Below are positions 36,267 through 46,250 of a stretch of DNA of 64,000 nucleotides, one piece after another. Where the stretch lies: contig NZ_JAMJWE010000005.1 in assembly GCF_023554105.1 (NCBI RefSeq), positions 169,444 to 233,443 of the forward strand, given 5' to 3'. The first letter of the stretch is position 1, and every line of letters starts with the position of its first letter. The translations under genes and the position numbers were made by a program. This DNA comes from Brucella sp. 21LCYQ03. GTDB lineage: Bacteria > Pseudomonadota > Alphaproteobacteria > Rhizobiales > Rhizobiaceae. The notes under the pieces are model-generated. The model saw only the letters and a list, made by a program, of their open reading frames with translations, was not told where the DNA came from and ran no database searches.

Positions 36267-37094
36267 ATGGCTGCAAAACGTAAGTTCAACAAAGCAACTG
36301 TCTCAGCTGGTATTATCGGCTGGGCAGTTGCGCTGCTGATGTTTTTTCCGATCCTTTGGATGCTTCTTGCATCTTTCAAAACCGAAATCGATGCGGTCGC
36401 GCCGCCAAAGTTGTTTTTCACGCCGACGCTTGAAAATTTTGAGGTGGTCAATCAGCGTGCAGACTATTTCCGCTATGCGATGAACAGCGTTGTTGAAAGC
36501 GTTGGTGCTACAATACTTTCGCTCATCATTGCTGTGCCTGCGGCTTATGCAGCAGCTTTTTTTCCGGGCAAGCGCACGAAAGACCTTCTGCTTTGGATGC
36601 TTTCCACCAAAATGCTTCCGGCAGTTGGTGTTCTGGTGCCGATTTATCTGCTCGCCCGCGACAGTGGGCTGCTGGATAGCCGTACCGGGCTTATCATCAT
36701 TTTCACGCTTTCCAATTTGCCGATTGTTGTCTGGATGCTTTATTCCTTCTTCAAGGAAGTGCCGCATGAAATCCTCGAAGCAAGTCGCATGGATGGTGCG
36801 AAAGTCGGCCAGCAAATTCGCTATCTGCTGCTGCCGCTCAGTCTTCCTGGTATTGCTTCGACGGCACTTTTATCGATTATTCTTTGCTGGAATGAGGCAT
36901 TCTGGAGCCTCAATCTGACGGCTTCAAAAGCTGCGCCACTGACTGCCTTCATCGCATCTTTCTCGTCGCCAGAAGGCCTGTTCTGGGCAAAGTTATCGGC
37001 AGCTTCCACGCTTGCCATCGCGCCAATTCTTGTCTTTGGCTGGATTACGCAGCGCCAGCTGGTGCGCGGTCTGACCTTCGGCGCAGTGAAATAA
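36267..37094 (+). CDS. smoG: Polyol ABC transporter permease (SmoG/MtlG-like)
   Basis: A 275-residue CUT1 permease, six segments, EAA loop EILEASRMDGAKVGQQIRYL, ending RGLTFGAVK as is common for this subgroup. Polyol permeases typically carry the LLWMLSTKMLPAVGVLVPIY stretch seen here. Nine bases after smoF. Confidence 0.9.
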   Translation: MAAKRKFNKATVSAGIIGWAVALLMFFPILWMLLASFKTEIDAVAPPKLFFTPTLENFEVVNQRADYFRYAMNSVVESVGATILSLIIAVPAAYAAAFFPGKRTKDLLLWMLSTKMLPAVGVLVPIYLLARDSGLLDSRTGLIIIFTLSNLPIVVWMLYSFFKEVPHEILEASRMDGAKVGQQIRYLLLPLSLPGIASTALLSIILCWNEAFWSLNLTASKAAPLTAFIASFSSPEGLFWAKLSAASTLAIAPILVFGWITQRQLVRGLTFGAVK

Positions 37095-37104
37095 AGGGAA
37101 CCCC

Positions 37105-38232
37105 ATGGCTACACTTTCTTTCCATAACGCGACTAAGTCTTATGGCAACGTCGATGTTATCAGAGGTGTTAATCTCAACATCGAAGACCGTGAGTTTGTC
37201 GTTTTCGTCGGCCCCTCCGGTTCAGGTAAATCCACGCTTCTGCGTATGATTGCAGGACTTGAAGAAATCACCGGCGGCGAGCTGAACATCGATGGTCAGC
37301 AATGCAACGATGTACCGCCAGATGAGCGCGGGCTTGCGATGGTGTTTCAGACCTACGCACTTTATCCGCATATGAATGTGCGAGATAATATGGGCTTCGC
37401 ACTTAAACTAGCAGGGGTGTCTAAATCAGAACGTGATCGTAAAGTTGAAGAAGTCGCCAAGACACTTCAGCTTGACAAGTTGCTTGATCGAAAACCACGC
37501 CAATTGTCGGGCGGTCAGCGTCAACGTGTTGCAATTGGTCGTGCGATGGTGCGCGAGCCAAAGATTTTCCTTTTTGATGAGCCGCTATCCAACCTTGATG
37601 CAGCACTTCGTATAAAGATGCGCATTGAACTCGCACGTCTTCACGATCGCCTCAAAGCCACAATGATCTATGTGACGCATGATCAGGTTGAAGCGATGAC
37701 GCTTGCCGACAAAATCGTTGTGTTGCGTGATGGGCGCGTGGAGCAGGTGGGTTCACCACTTGAGCTTTATCATCACCCAGTCAACCGGTTCGTTGCAGGT
37801 TTTATCGGTTCGCCCACTATGAACTTTATTGATGTGAAGGTGAAAGCGACTAGTACAGATGGCGTTACTGTCGAATTGGCTAATGGCAAGAGCATTACAG
37901 TGCCGGTCAAGGTAGAAGGGGCCGATGTCGGCGCATCGTTGACCCTGGGTGTACGTCCCGAACATCTTCATCCGGCGAGTGATGGCATTCTTGATGGAGA
38001 GATTATGGTCGTCGAGCGCTTGGGCGGAGAAACCTATCTCTATGTTCAAAACCCTGCGGCGTCCGATCTCATTGTTGCAGAAGCGGGCGGCGGAAGCACG
38101 TCACGAACGCACGAGACCGCCAATTTGGGCTTTAATCCCGCAGATGCGCATCTTTTCAAAGCCGATGGTTTGGCGCTTGAACGTCGTGAACGTCATCCGC
38201 TTCTGCTTGCTGAAACAAAAAAGTCCCGCTGA
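37105..38232 (+). CDS. smoK: Polyol ABC transporter ATPase (SmoK/MtlK-type UgpC family)
   Basis: A 375-residue MalK-type ATPase: Walker A GPSGSGKST, VFQTYALYPH, signature LSGGQRQRVAIGRA, Walker B FLFDEPLSNLDA, H-loop VTHDQ, then a TOBE domain (about 240-350). It powers the SmoEFG importer. Confidence 0.92.
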   Translation: MATLSFHNATKSYGNVDVIRGVNLNIEDREFVVFVGPSGSGKSTLLRMIAGLEEITGGELNIDGQQCNDVPPDERGLAMVFQTYALYPHMNVRDNMGFALKLAGVSKSERDRKVEEVAKTLQLDKLLDRKPRQLSGGQRQRVAIGRAMVREPKIFLFDEPLSNLDAALRIKMRIELARLHDRLKATMIYVTHDQVEAMTLADKIVVLRDGRVEQVGSPLELYHHPVNRFVAGFIGSPTMNFIDVKVKATSTDGVTVELANGKSITVPVKVEGADVGASLTLGVRPEHLHPASDGILDGEIMVVERLGGETYLYVQNPAASDLIVAEAGGGSTSRTHETANLGFNPADAHLFKADGLALERRERHPLLLAETKKSR

Positions 38233-38263
38233 CTTGATTTATTAATGCTCCCGGAGAATTTCT

Positions 38264-39034
38264 ATGAGACTGGAAAATAAAGTTGCACTTATTACCGGTG
38301 CTGCACGCGGTATTGGTCTTGGCTTCGCCGAAGCCTATGCGCGTGAGGGTGCAAAAGTCATTATCGCCGACATCAATATCGAGCGCGCAGAGGAAGCGGC
38401 GCGCGGTCTCGGTGATGCGGTGAAAGCAGTCAAGCTCGACGTGACCAACCTTGCAGATATTGAAAAGGTGGTCGCGGAGGTCGACAAGGAATATGGCGGT
38501 ATCGATATTCTGGTCAATAATGCTGCGATTTTCGATATGGCGCCGATCAATGCGATCACCGAACAAAGCTATGAAAACGTGCTTGGCATTAATCTGAAAG
38601 GTCCGCTTTTCATGATGAAGGCCGTATCGAACGTCATGATCGAACGTGGTCGCGGCGGTAAGATTATTAATATGGCAAGTCAGGCTGGCCGTCGGGGCGA
38701 AGCGCTCGTCACACTTTATTGTCTGTCAAAGGCAGCTATAATTTCCGCAACGCAATCCGCTGCACTGGCACTCGTCAAGCATAACATTCAGGTCAATGCG
38801 ATCGCGCCGGGCGTTGTCGACGGTGAGCATTGGGAAGTCGTGGACGCAAACTTTGCTAAGTGGGAAGGCCTGAAGCCTGGAGAGAAGAAAGCATCGGTTG
38901 CCAAATCTGTCCCGATCGGCCGCTTTGCAAATCCGGAAGATCTGACAGGCATGGCGATTTTCCTGGCTTCCTCCGAGAGTGATTACATCCTCGCCCAAAC
39001 ATTTGGTGTCGATGGGGGCAATTGGATGGCTTAG
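38264..39034 (+). CDS. smoS: Sorbitol dehydrogenase, SDR family (SmoS/PolS-like)
   Basis: A 256-residue SDR. TGAARGIG at residues 12-19, NNAAIFD, and the catalytic pair in YCLSK. Polyol dehydrogenases of this type (L-iditol 2-dehydrogenase) oxidise D-sorbitol to fructose with NAD+. It follows the ATPase gene after 31 bp, in the order known for rhodobacterial smo operons. Confidence 0.9.
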   Translation: MRLENKVALITGAARGIGLGFAEAYAREGAKVIIADINIERAEEAARGLGDAVKAVKLDVTNLADIEKVVAEVDKEYGGIDILVNNAAIFDMAPINAITEQSYENVLGINLKGPLFMMKAVSNVMIERGRGGKIINMASQAGRRGEALVTLYCLSKAAIISATQSAALALVKHNIQVNAIAPGVVDGEHWEVVDANFAKWEGLKPGEKKASVAKSVPIGRFANPEDLTGMAIFLASSESDYILAQTFGVDGGNWMA

Positions 39035-39140
39035 AGCATGTTTCGATCTGATCCCATCAGATCGGCGCTCTAACTCCTTTTACTTTAAGCATAATCTTAT
39101 CGATGCTCATTCCACTTCGGTCGGATTATGCTCTAAGCCA
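39035..39140. repeat. RIME-like palindromic repeat, copy 2
   Basis: Between smoS and the ADH gene are AGAGCATGTTTCGATCTGAT...ATCAGATCGGCGCTCT and then GCATAATC...GATTATGC, two stacked palindromes. The first is almost the same as at 55811-55848. Confidence 0.75.
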
Positions 39141-39155
39141 GTTTTAGGTGCAGAA

Positions 39156-40166
39156 ATGAAAGCCATTTACTTTACCGGGCATGGTATAGCGGAGCTTGCT
39201 CAACTCCCCGATCCAGAACTCAAACCAGGACACGCCTTGATTGACGTTAAGGCGTCTGGGCTTTGCCACACTGACATTGACGTGCTGCATGGCCGTTATG
39301 GTTCAAGCGCGTTTCCGCTTGTGCCGGGTCATGAATATGCGGGCGTTGTGATCGCGGTCGCAGAAAATGTGACCAACGTGAAGCCCGGCGACCGGGTAGC
39401 CGTCGACCCGAATATCCCCTGCGGACACTGTCGTGCATGCCAGAAGGGGCTGACCAACCTATGTGCTGACCTTAAAGCCTATGGCGTCACGCATAATGGT
39501 GGCTTTGCAGATAAAAGCCTTGTGAATGCGCAGCATCTTCACCCGATTGGCAACTTGCCGTTCGATGTCGCGGCACTAGCCGAGCCGCTGGCCTGCGTTC
39601 TCAACGGGCTTGGCGCAGCTGAATTAAAAGTCGGTTCGCAAGGATCTGAAACGGCTCTGGTTTTTGGCGCAGGGCCCATCGGTCTTCTGCTTGCTTTGTC
39701 CCTCAAAGCGCAAGGTGTTGAAAAAGTCGCCGTGGCGGACATCAACGAACATCGTCTGGCTTTTACCGAAAGTCTCGGTCTTGAGCCTGTTGTTTCCGGT
39801 TCCGCAGAGCTTGAAGCGCGCAAAAAGAGTTTTGATTTCGTTGCTGATGCCACTGGCATTGCGAAAGTCGCGGAAGGCATGGTCGGCTTTACGGCGGATG
39901 GCGGTACAGTGCTGGTGTTTGGTGTTTGCGCACCCGATGCGCGTATCTCGGTGGCACCATTTGAAATTTTCCGCCGTCAAATTCGCATTGCGGGGTCTCA
40001 TTCCCTTAATCGCAATATTCCGCAAGCGCTCGAAATTCTTCAAAAGGACAGGGGTGATATGGCACGTCTTGTGTCGCATCGCTTGCCGATTGAAGAAATG
40101 CTGCCTTTCTTCACAAAACAGGGCAGTGATCCTGCTACGATGAAGGTACAGTTCGTTCCGGCTTGA
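39156..40166 (+). CDS. Zinc-dependent alcohol/polyol dehydrogenase (MDR family)
   Basis: A 336-residue medium-chain dehydrogenase. Catalytic Zn ligands are in SGLCHTDID and GHEYAGVV, structural Zn cysteines in CGHCRACQKGLTNLC, and the nucleotide motif GAGPIG is in the middle. The start at 39156 (MKAIYFTGHG) has AGGTG upstream; frames extending into the repeat are not credible. Probably oxidises a further polyol (xylitol, arabitol or sorbitol). Confidence 0.9.
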   Translation: MKAIYFTGHGIAELAQLPDPELKPGHALIDVKASGLCHTDIDVLHGRYGSSAFPLVPGHEYAGVVIAVAENVTNVKPGDRVAVDPNIPCGHCRACQKGLTNLCADLKAYGVTHNGGFADKSLVNAQHLHPIGNLPFDVAALAEPLACVLNGLGAAELKVGSQGSETALVFGAGPIGLLLALSLKAQGVEKVAVADINEHRLAFTESLGLEPVVSGSAELEARKKSFDFVADATGIAKVAEGMVGFTADGGTVLVFGVCAPDARISVAPFEIFRRQIRIAGSHSLNRNIPQALEILQKDRGDMARLVSHRLPIEEMLPFFTKQGSDPATMKVQFVPA

Positions 40167-40184
40167 TTTCAGGAGGAGGTTTTC

Positions 40185-41669
40185 ATGACCAAACTTACGC
40201 ACTCCACTTTGCAAGGCTTCACTAAGGTTCAAAAGCCGGGCTATGATCTTGCAGCATTAAAGCCGGGAATTGTGCATTTTGGCGTCGGCAATTTTCATCG
40301 TGCGCATCAGGCTGTTTATCTTGATGACTTGTTCGGTCTTGGACTTGATCACGATTGGGCTTTGGTTGGCGCGGGCATTCGCCCAAGCGACGATGCCATG
40401 CGTGATACGCTGAAAGCGCAGGATTGGCTGACAACAGTTGTCGAACAGGAAGCTGACTATTCAAGCGCGCGCATTACGGCATCAATGGTCGATTACGTGA
40501 CTATATCGACGGATGAGGGTCGAGAGGCCTTGATGACCTATCTTACATCACCGGATATCCGCATCGTGTCGATGACGATTACCGAAGGCGGTTATTATAT
40601 TGATCCGGCAAGCCAGCATTTTGATCCAGCGCATCCGGATATTGTCTATGACAGCGTTCATACCGATAAGCCGAATACAGTCTTTGGCCTCATTGTGCAG
40701 GCGCTGAAACTGCGCAAGCAAGCCGAAGTTGAGCCGTTCACGGTCATGTCCTGCGATAATATTCCGGGCAATGGCCATGTTACCGAAGATGCTGTCGTTG
40801 GCCTTGCCAAGCTCAGCGATCCGGAATTTGCTGACTGGATTGCCGCGAATGTCTCATTCCCCAATTCGATGGTTGATCGCATTACACCGGCGACGGGTGT
40901 ACGGGAACGCGAAATCGCTTTGAATGAGTTTGAAGTTGAAGATGGCTGGCCGGTCTTCTGTGAAGGGTTCAAGCAATGGGTGGTAGAAGATAAATTCCCG
41001 ACCGGGCGTCCGCGGCTGCAAAAAGTCGGCGTGACCTTTTCCGATCAGGTTGATGCCTATGAGCTGATGAAAATCCGTATCCTCAACGGCGGACATGCGG
41101 CGATTGCCTATCCGGGAGGGCTTCTCGACATCCATTTTGTGCATGAAGCAATGGAACATCCATTAATCCGGCAATATCTGGAAAAGCTCACCAAGGAAGA
41201 AATCATTCCCGAAGTGCCGCCAGTTCCAAATACGGTTCTGGAGGACTATCGGCTGCTTATCGACAAGCGTTTTGCTAATCCGAAGATCGGAGACACAATC
41301 CGTCGTCTTTGCCTTGATGGTTCGAACCGTCAGCCGAAGTTTATTCTACCGACAGTTTCAGATAGGCTTACCAAAGGTCATTCGGTCACGGGCCTTGCAC
41401 TGGTGTCCGCTCTCTGGTGCCGCTACTGTTATGGAGCGACGGATAGCGGTGCGATTATCGAACCCAATGATCCGTCATGGGATCGTCTGGTAAAGCAAGC
41501 GGTCCTTGCCAAGGATGATCCGGCACGCTGGCTCGAAATGACCGATATTTTCGGCGCATTAGCCAATAATCCTGCCTATATCGATGCCTTCTCGACGGCG
41601 CTCAAGCGTATCTGGCAGGATGGTACAGCCAAAACGCTCGAGCGCTATGTGGCAGATCAGCCGCTATAA
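40185..41669 (+). CDS. mtlK: Mannitol 2-dehydrogenase
   Basis: A 494-residue polyol-specific long-chain dehydrogenase. N-terminal Rossmann region IVHFGVGNFHRAHQAVYLDD (about 28-47), middle SCDNIPGNG, and the active-site KxxxxNxxH motif in MKIRILNGGHAA (about 295-305). It oxidises D-mannitol to fructose with NAD+. AGGAGGAGG-like SD precedes the ATG. It ends 3 bp from the convergent putR. Confidence 0.93.
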   Translation: MTKLTHSTLQGFTKVQKPGYDLAALKPGIVHFGVGNFHRAHQAVYLDDLFGLGLDHDWALVGAGIRPSDDAMRDTLKAQDWLTTVVEQEADYSSARITASMVDYVTISTDEGREALMTYLTSPDIRIVSMTITEGGYYIDPASQHFDPAHPDIVYDSVHTDKPNTVFGLIVQALKLRKQAEVEPFTVMSCDNIPGNGHVTEDAVVGLAKLSDPEFADWIAANVSFPNSMVDRITPATGVREREIALNEFEVEDGWPVFCEGFKQWVVEDKFPTGRPRLQKVGVTFSDQVDAYELMKIRILNGGHAAIAYPGGLLDIHFVHEAMEHPLIRQYLEKLTKEEIIPEVPPVPNTVLEDYRLLIDKRFANPKIGDTIRRLCLDGSNRQPKFILPTVSDRLTKGHSVTGLALVSALWCRYCYGATDSGAIIEPNDPSWDRLVKQAVLAKDDPARWLEMTDIFGALANNPAYIDAFSTALKRIWQDGTAKTLERYVADQPL

Positions 41670-41672
41670 AAC

Positions 41673-42167
41673 CTACAGCGCGCCCGGATAGAATCTGACC
41701 GGGCGGTTGTCTTTGACGGATTCCATCACCACGAAAGTGGACGTGCTTGCCACATTCGGTAGGCTTGATATTTTTTCGCCCAGCACCTCGCGATAACGCC
41801 TGATGTTGGGCGTTCGCACTTTCAGCAGATAGTCGAAAGAGCTTGCTATCATATGGCATTCTTCGACTTCGCGTATCTTGCGGACCGCGACATTGAATGC
41901 GGTGAGGGCCGCTTCGCGCGTGTCCGATAGTTTCACGGTCGTAAAAGAGATATGATCAAGGCCAAGCTTTTCCGGGTCAATCGCTGCGCGAAAGCCGATA
42001 ATATAGCCTTCATCGACCAATCGTTTCACGCGTGCCTGACACGGTGTCTTTGAAAGCCCGACCTTTTTTGACAACTCGGTCATGGCGATGCGACCATCGT
42101 CGCTCAGCACTTCTAGAATGCGGCGATCGAACTGATCCAGATCGTCTACAGAGTCTATCTTTCGCAT
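41673..42167 (-). CDS. putR: Lrp/AsnC-family regulator PutR
   Basis: A 164-residue regulator. HTH at about 12-60 (ILEVLSDDGRIAMTELSKKVGLSKTPCQARVKRL cut at helix borders), RAM ligand domain from about 75. It is divergent from putA across 151 bp, as in Agrobacterium, Brucella and Rhodobacter, where PutR activates putA in response to proline. Confidence 0.92.
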   Translation of the reverse strand: MRKIDSVDDLDQFDRRILEVLSDDGRIAMTELSKKVGLSKTPCQARVKRLVDEGYIIGFRAAIDPEKLGLDHISFTTVKLSDTREAALTAFNVAVRKIREVEECHMIASSFDYLLKVRTPNIRRYREVLGEKISSLPNVASTSTFVVMESVKDNRPVRFYPGAL

Positions 42168-42318
42168 TCAAAATGCCTCTTAAAGTCGCTTTAATAAGAT
42201 CGATTTACCTTTATATGGATTAAATGAAGGCAGAATGCAATTTGTACCGGTGATAATGTGCCACGATATATAAGCATAGTTGAACTGGGCTTGAGCCTGT
42301 TTTTGCGAGCATTGCACC

Positions 42319-45300
42319 ATGACTGATAAGCTAACCACCAACGCTACTCCTGTGTTCCAGAATTTCGCGCCGCCAATCCGCGTTCAGACGCCGTTGCGCA
42401 AGGCAATCACCGATGCCTATCGCCTGCCTGAGACAGAATGCGTAACTGCTCTTGTTCAACAGGCGACTTTGCCTGAAGAAACCGTCAAGCAGGTTCGCGA
42501 AACAGCGCGTAAGCTGATCGAAGCCCTGCGTGCCAAGCACAAGGGAACGGGCGTTGAAGGTTTGGTGCATGAATATTCGCTGTCGAGCCAGGAAGGCGTG
42601 GCGCTGATGTGCCTTGCCGAAGCTCTGCTGCGTATTCCGGATATGGCAACGCGTGATGCGCTGATCCGTGACAAGATTTCCAATGGCGATTGGAAGTCGC
42701 ATGTTGGCGGCGGTCGTTCGCTTTTCGTCAATGCTGCAACCTGGGGTCTTGTTGTCACCGGCAAACTCACCAACACCGTAAATGACAGCGGTCTTTCGGC
42801 AGCGCTTACGCGCCTGATCGCCCGTTGTGGCGAGCCGGTTATCCGTCGCGGCGTAGATATGGCCATGCGCATGATGGGTGAGCAGTTCGTCACCGGCGAA
42901 ACTATTGATGAAGCACTGAAGCGCGCAAAGTCGCTTGAAGAACGCGGATTCCGTTATTCCTACGACATGCTCGGTGAAGCTGCCACGACTGCTGCCGACG
43001 CAGAACGCTATTACAAGGATTACGAGACTGCGATCCACGCGATTGGTCGCGCTTCCGCCGGCCGTGGCATTTATGATGGCCCCGGTATTTCGATCAAGCT
43101 TTCGGCACTGCATCCGCGCTATGTTCGCGCACAGAGCGAACGCGTCATGGGCGAACTTCTGCCAAAGGTGAAGGCGCTCGCAGCCCTTTCCAAGAAGTAC
43201 AATATCGGCCTCAACATCGATGCTGAAGAAGCAGACCGTCTGGAGCTTTCGCTCGACCTTCTGCAGAGCTTGATTGAAGATCCTGATCTGGCTGATTGGG
43301 AAGGCATCGGCTTCGTGGTGCAGGCCTATGGCAAGCGCTGCCCGTTTGTGCTTGATTTCATTATCGATCTTGCCCGCCGCAACAATCGTCGCGTCATGGT
43401 TCGTCTCGTCAAGGGCGCTTACTGGGATGCCGAAATCAAGCGCGCGCAGGTTGATGGCCTTGAAGATTTCCCGGTCTACACCCGCAAGGTTCATACCGAC
43501 GTTTCCTACATTGCTTGCGCCCGCAAATTGCTTGGCGCTCGCGATGTGATCTTCCCGCAGTTTGCAACGCATAATGCGCAGACGCTTGCCACGATCTATC
43601 ATCTGGCAGGCCCGGACTTCAAAACCGGCTCTTATGAATTCCAGTGCCTGCATGGCATGGGCGAGCCGCTTTATGACGAAGTTGTCGGTGCATCGAAGCT
43701 GGGTCGTCCAGCTCGCATTTATGCGCCGGTTGGTACGCATGAAACGCTGCTGGCCTATCTGGTCCGTCGTCTGCTCGAAAACGGTGCGAACTCATCCTTC
43801 GTCAATCGCATTGGCGACAAGAGCGTGTCGGTTGATGAACTGATTGCCGATCCTGCGGAAGTCGTTCGTTCGATGGCCGTTGTCGGTGCACGTCACGACC
43901 AGATTAACCTGCCGGAAGGCCTTTATGGCATTCGTAAAAACTCGGCAGGTTTCGACCTTTCCAATGAAGAGCAGCTGGCAGAACTGAGCGAAACGCTCAA
44001 AGCCAATGCTACGCGCGCCTGGACTGCGGAGCCGCAGGTTGCTGGTGCCAAGGTTAAGGGTGAAAGCCGCCCGGTTCTGAACCCCGGCGATCATTCCGAT
44101 GTCGTGGGTACGGTTACGGAAATCGCCGCCGACGATGTTGCACAAGCAATGAAAGCGGCTGAGAAGGCTGTTGCAAGCTGGTCTCAGGTTTCGCCTGCTG
44201 ATCGTGCAGCTTGCCTTGATCGCGCTGCCGACATCATGCAGCGTGAAATGGCAGAACTGCTCGGCCTCATCATGCGTGAAGCTGGCAAGTCCATGCCAAA
44301 CGCGATTGCAGAAGTACGCGAAGCCATCGACTTCCTGCGCTATTATGCCGAACAGACCCGCCGCACGCTGGGCGTTGCGCACAAGCCGCTTGGTCCGATT
44401 GTGTGTATCAGCCCATGGAACTTCCCGCTGGCGATTTTCACCGGTCAGATTGCAGCAGCCCTTGTTGCAGGCAATCCGGTTCTGGCAAAGCCTGCTGAAG
44501 AAACCCCGCTCATCGCAGCGCAGGGCGTGGGTATTCTGCATGAAGCTGGCATCCCTGCCGATGCATTGCAGCTGCTGCCGGGCGATGGCCGCATTGGCGC
44601 AGCCCTCGTTGCAGCACAGGAAACCTGTGGTGTGATGTTCACTGGCTCGACCGAAGTTGCACGTCTCATTCAGGCACAGCTTGCGTCGCGTTTGCTGCCT
44701 AATGGCAAGCCGATCCCGTTGATTGCTGAAACCGGCGGCCAGAACGCCATGATCGTGGATTCGTCCGCTCTTGCGGAGCAGGTCGTGTTCGACGTGATCG
44801 GTTCGGCTTTTGACAGTGCCGGTCAGCGCTGTTCGGCTCTGCGCGTTCTTTGCCTGCAGGAAGATGTTGCTGATCGCATTCTGACCATGCTCAAGGGCGC
44901 GCTCAAGGAACTGTCGATTGGCCGCACCGACAAGCTGAAAGTTGATATTGGCGCCGTAATTACAGCTGAAGCCAAGGATATCATCGAGAAGCACGTTCAG
45001 ACGATGCGCGATATGGGTCGTAAGGTGGAGCAGCTTCCGCTTGGAGCAGGAACTGAGAAGGGTACCTTCGTTGCGCCAACCATTGTCGAGATCGACAGTC
45101 TGCGTGATCTGAAGCGTGAAGTGTTTGGTCCGGTTCTGCATGTTGTGCGCTACAAGCGTAACGACATGGACAGTCTGATCGATGATATCAACGCAACCGG
45201 CTATGGTCTGACCTTTGGTCTGCATACGCGTCTTGATGAAACGATTGCTCATGTTGCTGATCGTATTCGGGTCGGTAACATCTATATCAATCGCAACGTT

Positions 45301-46002
45301 ATCGGTGCGATTGTGGGCGTCCAACCTTTCGGTGGCCGTGGTCTGTCCGGCACGGGCCCGAAGGCTGGCGGTCCGCTCTATCTCGGTCGCCTCGTTGAAA
45401 CAGCGCCAATTCCGCCGCGTATGGCTTCGGTTCACACCGATACAGCACTCAACGATTTTGCAAAGTGGCTTGGCAATCGCGGCATGAACGAACTGGCGCA
45501 GGCCGCTCGTGAAACCGGCAGCGCTTCTGCTCTTGGTTTGAATATCGAGCTTCCGGGTCCGGTTGGTGAACGCAACCTCTATGCGCTTCATGCGCGTGGT
45601 CGCATTCTTCTGGTTCCCGAGAGCGAAACCGGTCTCCATCGTCAGCTGACAGCAGCACTCGCCACTGGCAACGAAGCGGTAATCGACGAGGCTTCAGGCT
45701 TGCGCAATGTCCTGAAGGACTTGCCTTCAAGCGTCGCTGCGCGTGTTGTCTGGACAAAGGACTGGCAGGCCGATGCGCCTTTCGCCGGTGCGCTTGTCGA
45801 AGGTGAGGGCGACTGCCTGACCGACATCAATAAGAAGCTGGCAGCTCTTCCAGGGCCGCTCGTGCTAACACAGGCCGCGACTTCAGAACAGCTGGCGGAG
45901 AGCGCTGATTGCTATTGCCTGAGCTGGTTGCTTGAAGAGGTTTCGACCTCAATCAACACAACAGCAGCAGGCGGCAATGCGAGCCTGATGGCGATCGGCT
46001 GA
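42319..46002 (+). CDS. putA: Bifunctional proline dehydrogenase / glutamate-semialdehyde dehydrogenase PutA
   Basis: A 1227-residue enzyme. PRODH barrel at about 185-490 (GRGIYDGPGISIKLSALHPRY region, then VRLVKGAYWDAEIK) with FAD; P5C dehydrogenase at about 600-1060 with GTG-like NAD site FTGSTEVARLI, Glu in AETGGQNAMI and catalytic Cys in SAGQRCSALR. A C-terminal extension follows. There is no ribbon-helix-helix domain, so it is not autoregulatory; putR does that job. It converts proline to glutamate. Confidence 0.96.
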   Translation: MTDKLTTNATPVFQNFAPPIRVQTPLRKAITDAYRLPETECVTALVQQATLPEETVKQVRETARKLIEALRAKHKGTGVEGLVHEYSLSSQEGVALMCLAEALLRIPDMATRDALIRDKISNGDWKSHVGGGRSLFVNAATWGLVVTGKLTNTVNDSGLSAALTRLIARCGEPVIRRGVDMAMRMMGEQFVTGETIDEALKRAKSLEERGFRYSYDMLGEAATTAADAERYYKDYETAIHAIGRASAGRGIYDGPGISIKLSALHPRYVRAQSERVMGELLPKVKALAALSKKYNIGLNIDAEEADRLELSLDLLQSLIEDPDLADWEGIGFVVQAYGKRCPFVLDFIIDLARRNNRRVMVRLVKGAYWDAEIKRAQVDGLEDFPVYTRKVHTDVSYIACARKLLGARDVIFPQFATHNAQTLATIYHLAGPDFKTGSYEFQCLHGMGEPLYDEVVGASKLGRPARIYAPVGTHETLLAYLVRRLLENGANSSFVNRIGDKSVSVDELIADPAEVVRSMAVVGARHDQINLPEGLYGIRKNSAGFDLSNEEQLAELSETLKANATRAWTAEPQVAGAKVKGESRPVLNPGDHSDVVGTVTEIAADDVAQAMKAAEKAVASWSQVSPADRAACLDRAADIMQREMAELLGLIMREAGKSMPNAIAEVREAIDFLRYYAEQTRRTLGVAHKPLGPIVCISPWNFPLAIFTGQIAAALVAGNPVLAKPAEETPLIAAQGVGILHEAGIPADALQLLPGDGRIGAALVAAQETCGVMFTGSTEVARLIQAQLASRLLPNGKPIPLIAETGGQNAMIVDSSALAEQVVFDVIGSAFDSAGQRCSALRVLCLQEDVADRILTMLKGALKELSIGRTDKLKVDIGAVITAEAKDIIEKHVQTMRDMGRKVEQLPLGAGTEKGTFVAPTIVEIDSLRDLKREVFGPVLHVVRYKRNDMDSLIDDINATGYGLTFGLHTRLDETIAHVADRIRVGNIYINRNVIGAIVGVQPFGGRGLSGTGPKAGGPLYLGRLVETAPIPPRMASVHTDTALNDFAKWLGNRGMNELAQAARETGSASALGLNIELPGPVGERNLYALHARGRILLVPESETGLHRQLTAALATGNEAVIDEASGLRNVLKDLPSSVAARVVWTKDWQADAPFAGALVEGEGDCLTDINKKLAALPGPLVLTQAATSEQLAESADCYCLSWLLEEVSTSINTTAAGGNASLMAIG

Positions 46003-46023
46003 TAAGCCTTCCATTGATTAGAA

Positions 46024-46052
46024 AGAGGCGGTCTTCGGGCCGCCTTTTTTGT
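46024..46052 (+). terminator. Terminator of putA
   Basis: Stem AGGCGG / CCGCCT with a TCTTCGGG loop and a TTTTTT run, 24 bp after the putA stop. Confidence 0.85.
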
Positions 46053-46061
46053 TATTCACAT

Positions 46062-46182
46062 TTTTGCAAGGCTGTGCAAAATTGGAATAGAATAATCATT
46101 TTGCCGATTTTCAGAATGAAATATTTAAATTGTGATTGACACATAAATTTAAAAAACAAAGAGTATGCACAGCTTTGCAAAA
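46062..46182. promoter_or_regulatory. Pair of inverted 17-bp repeats before the inositol phosphatase gene
   Basis: TTTTGCAAGGCTGTGCA (46062-46078) and, in inverted orientation, TGCACAGCTTTGCAAAA (46166-46182) match at 16 of 17 positions and flank an AT-rich 87-bp segment holding TTGACA (46136). They look like two sites for one dimeric regulator able to loop the DNA. Confidence 0.5.
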
Positions 46183-46250
46183 CCTCAGATTTTGCCGGTA
46201 TTAAACTAACTATGCCATGCATCTTCATTCCTGCTGACTGGAAACCAAGC

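Noticed and set aside
39035..39140. Palindromes between smoS and the ADH gene read as terminators
   Set aside because: They match the dispersed RIME-like repeat at 55.8 kb and lack a U-run; the genes around them are probably one operon.
43792..45639. 615-codon open frame antisense to putA
   Set aside because: Lies wholly within the conserved ALDH part of putA; composition is that of an antisense frame.
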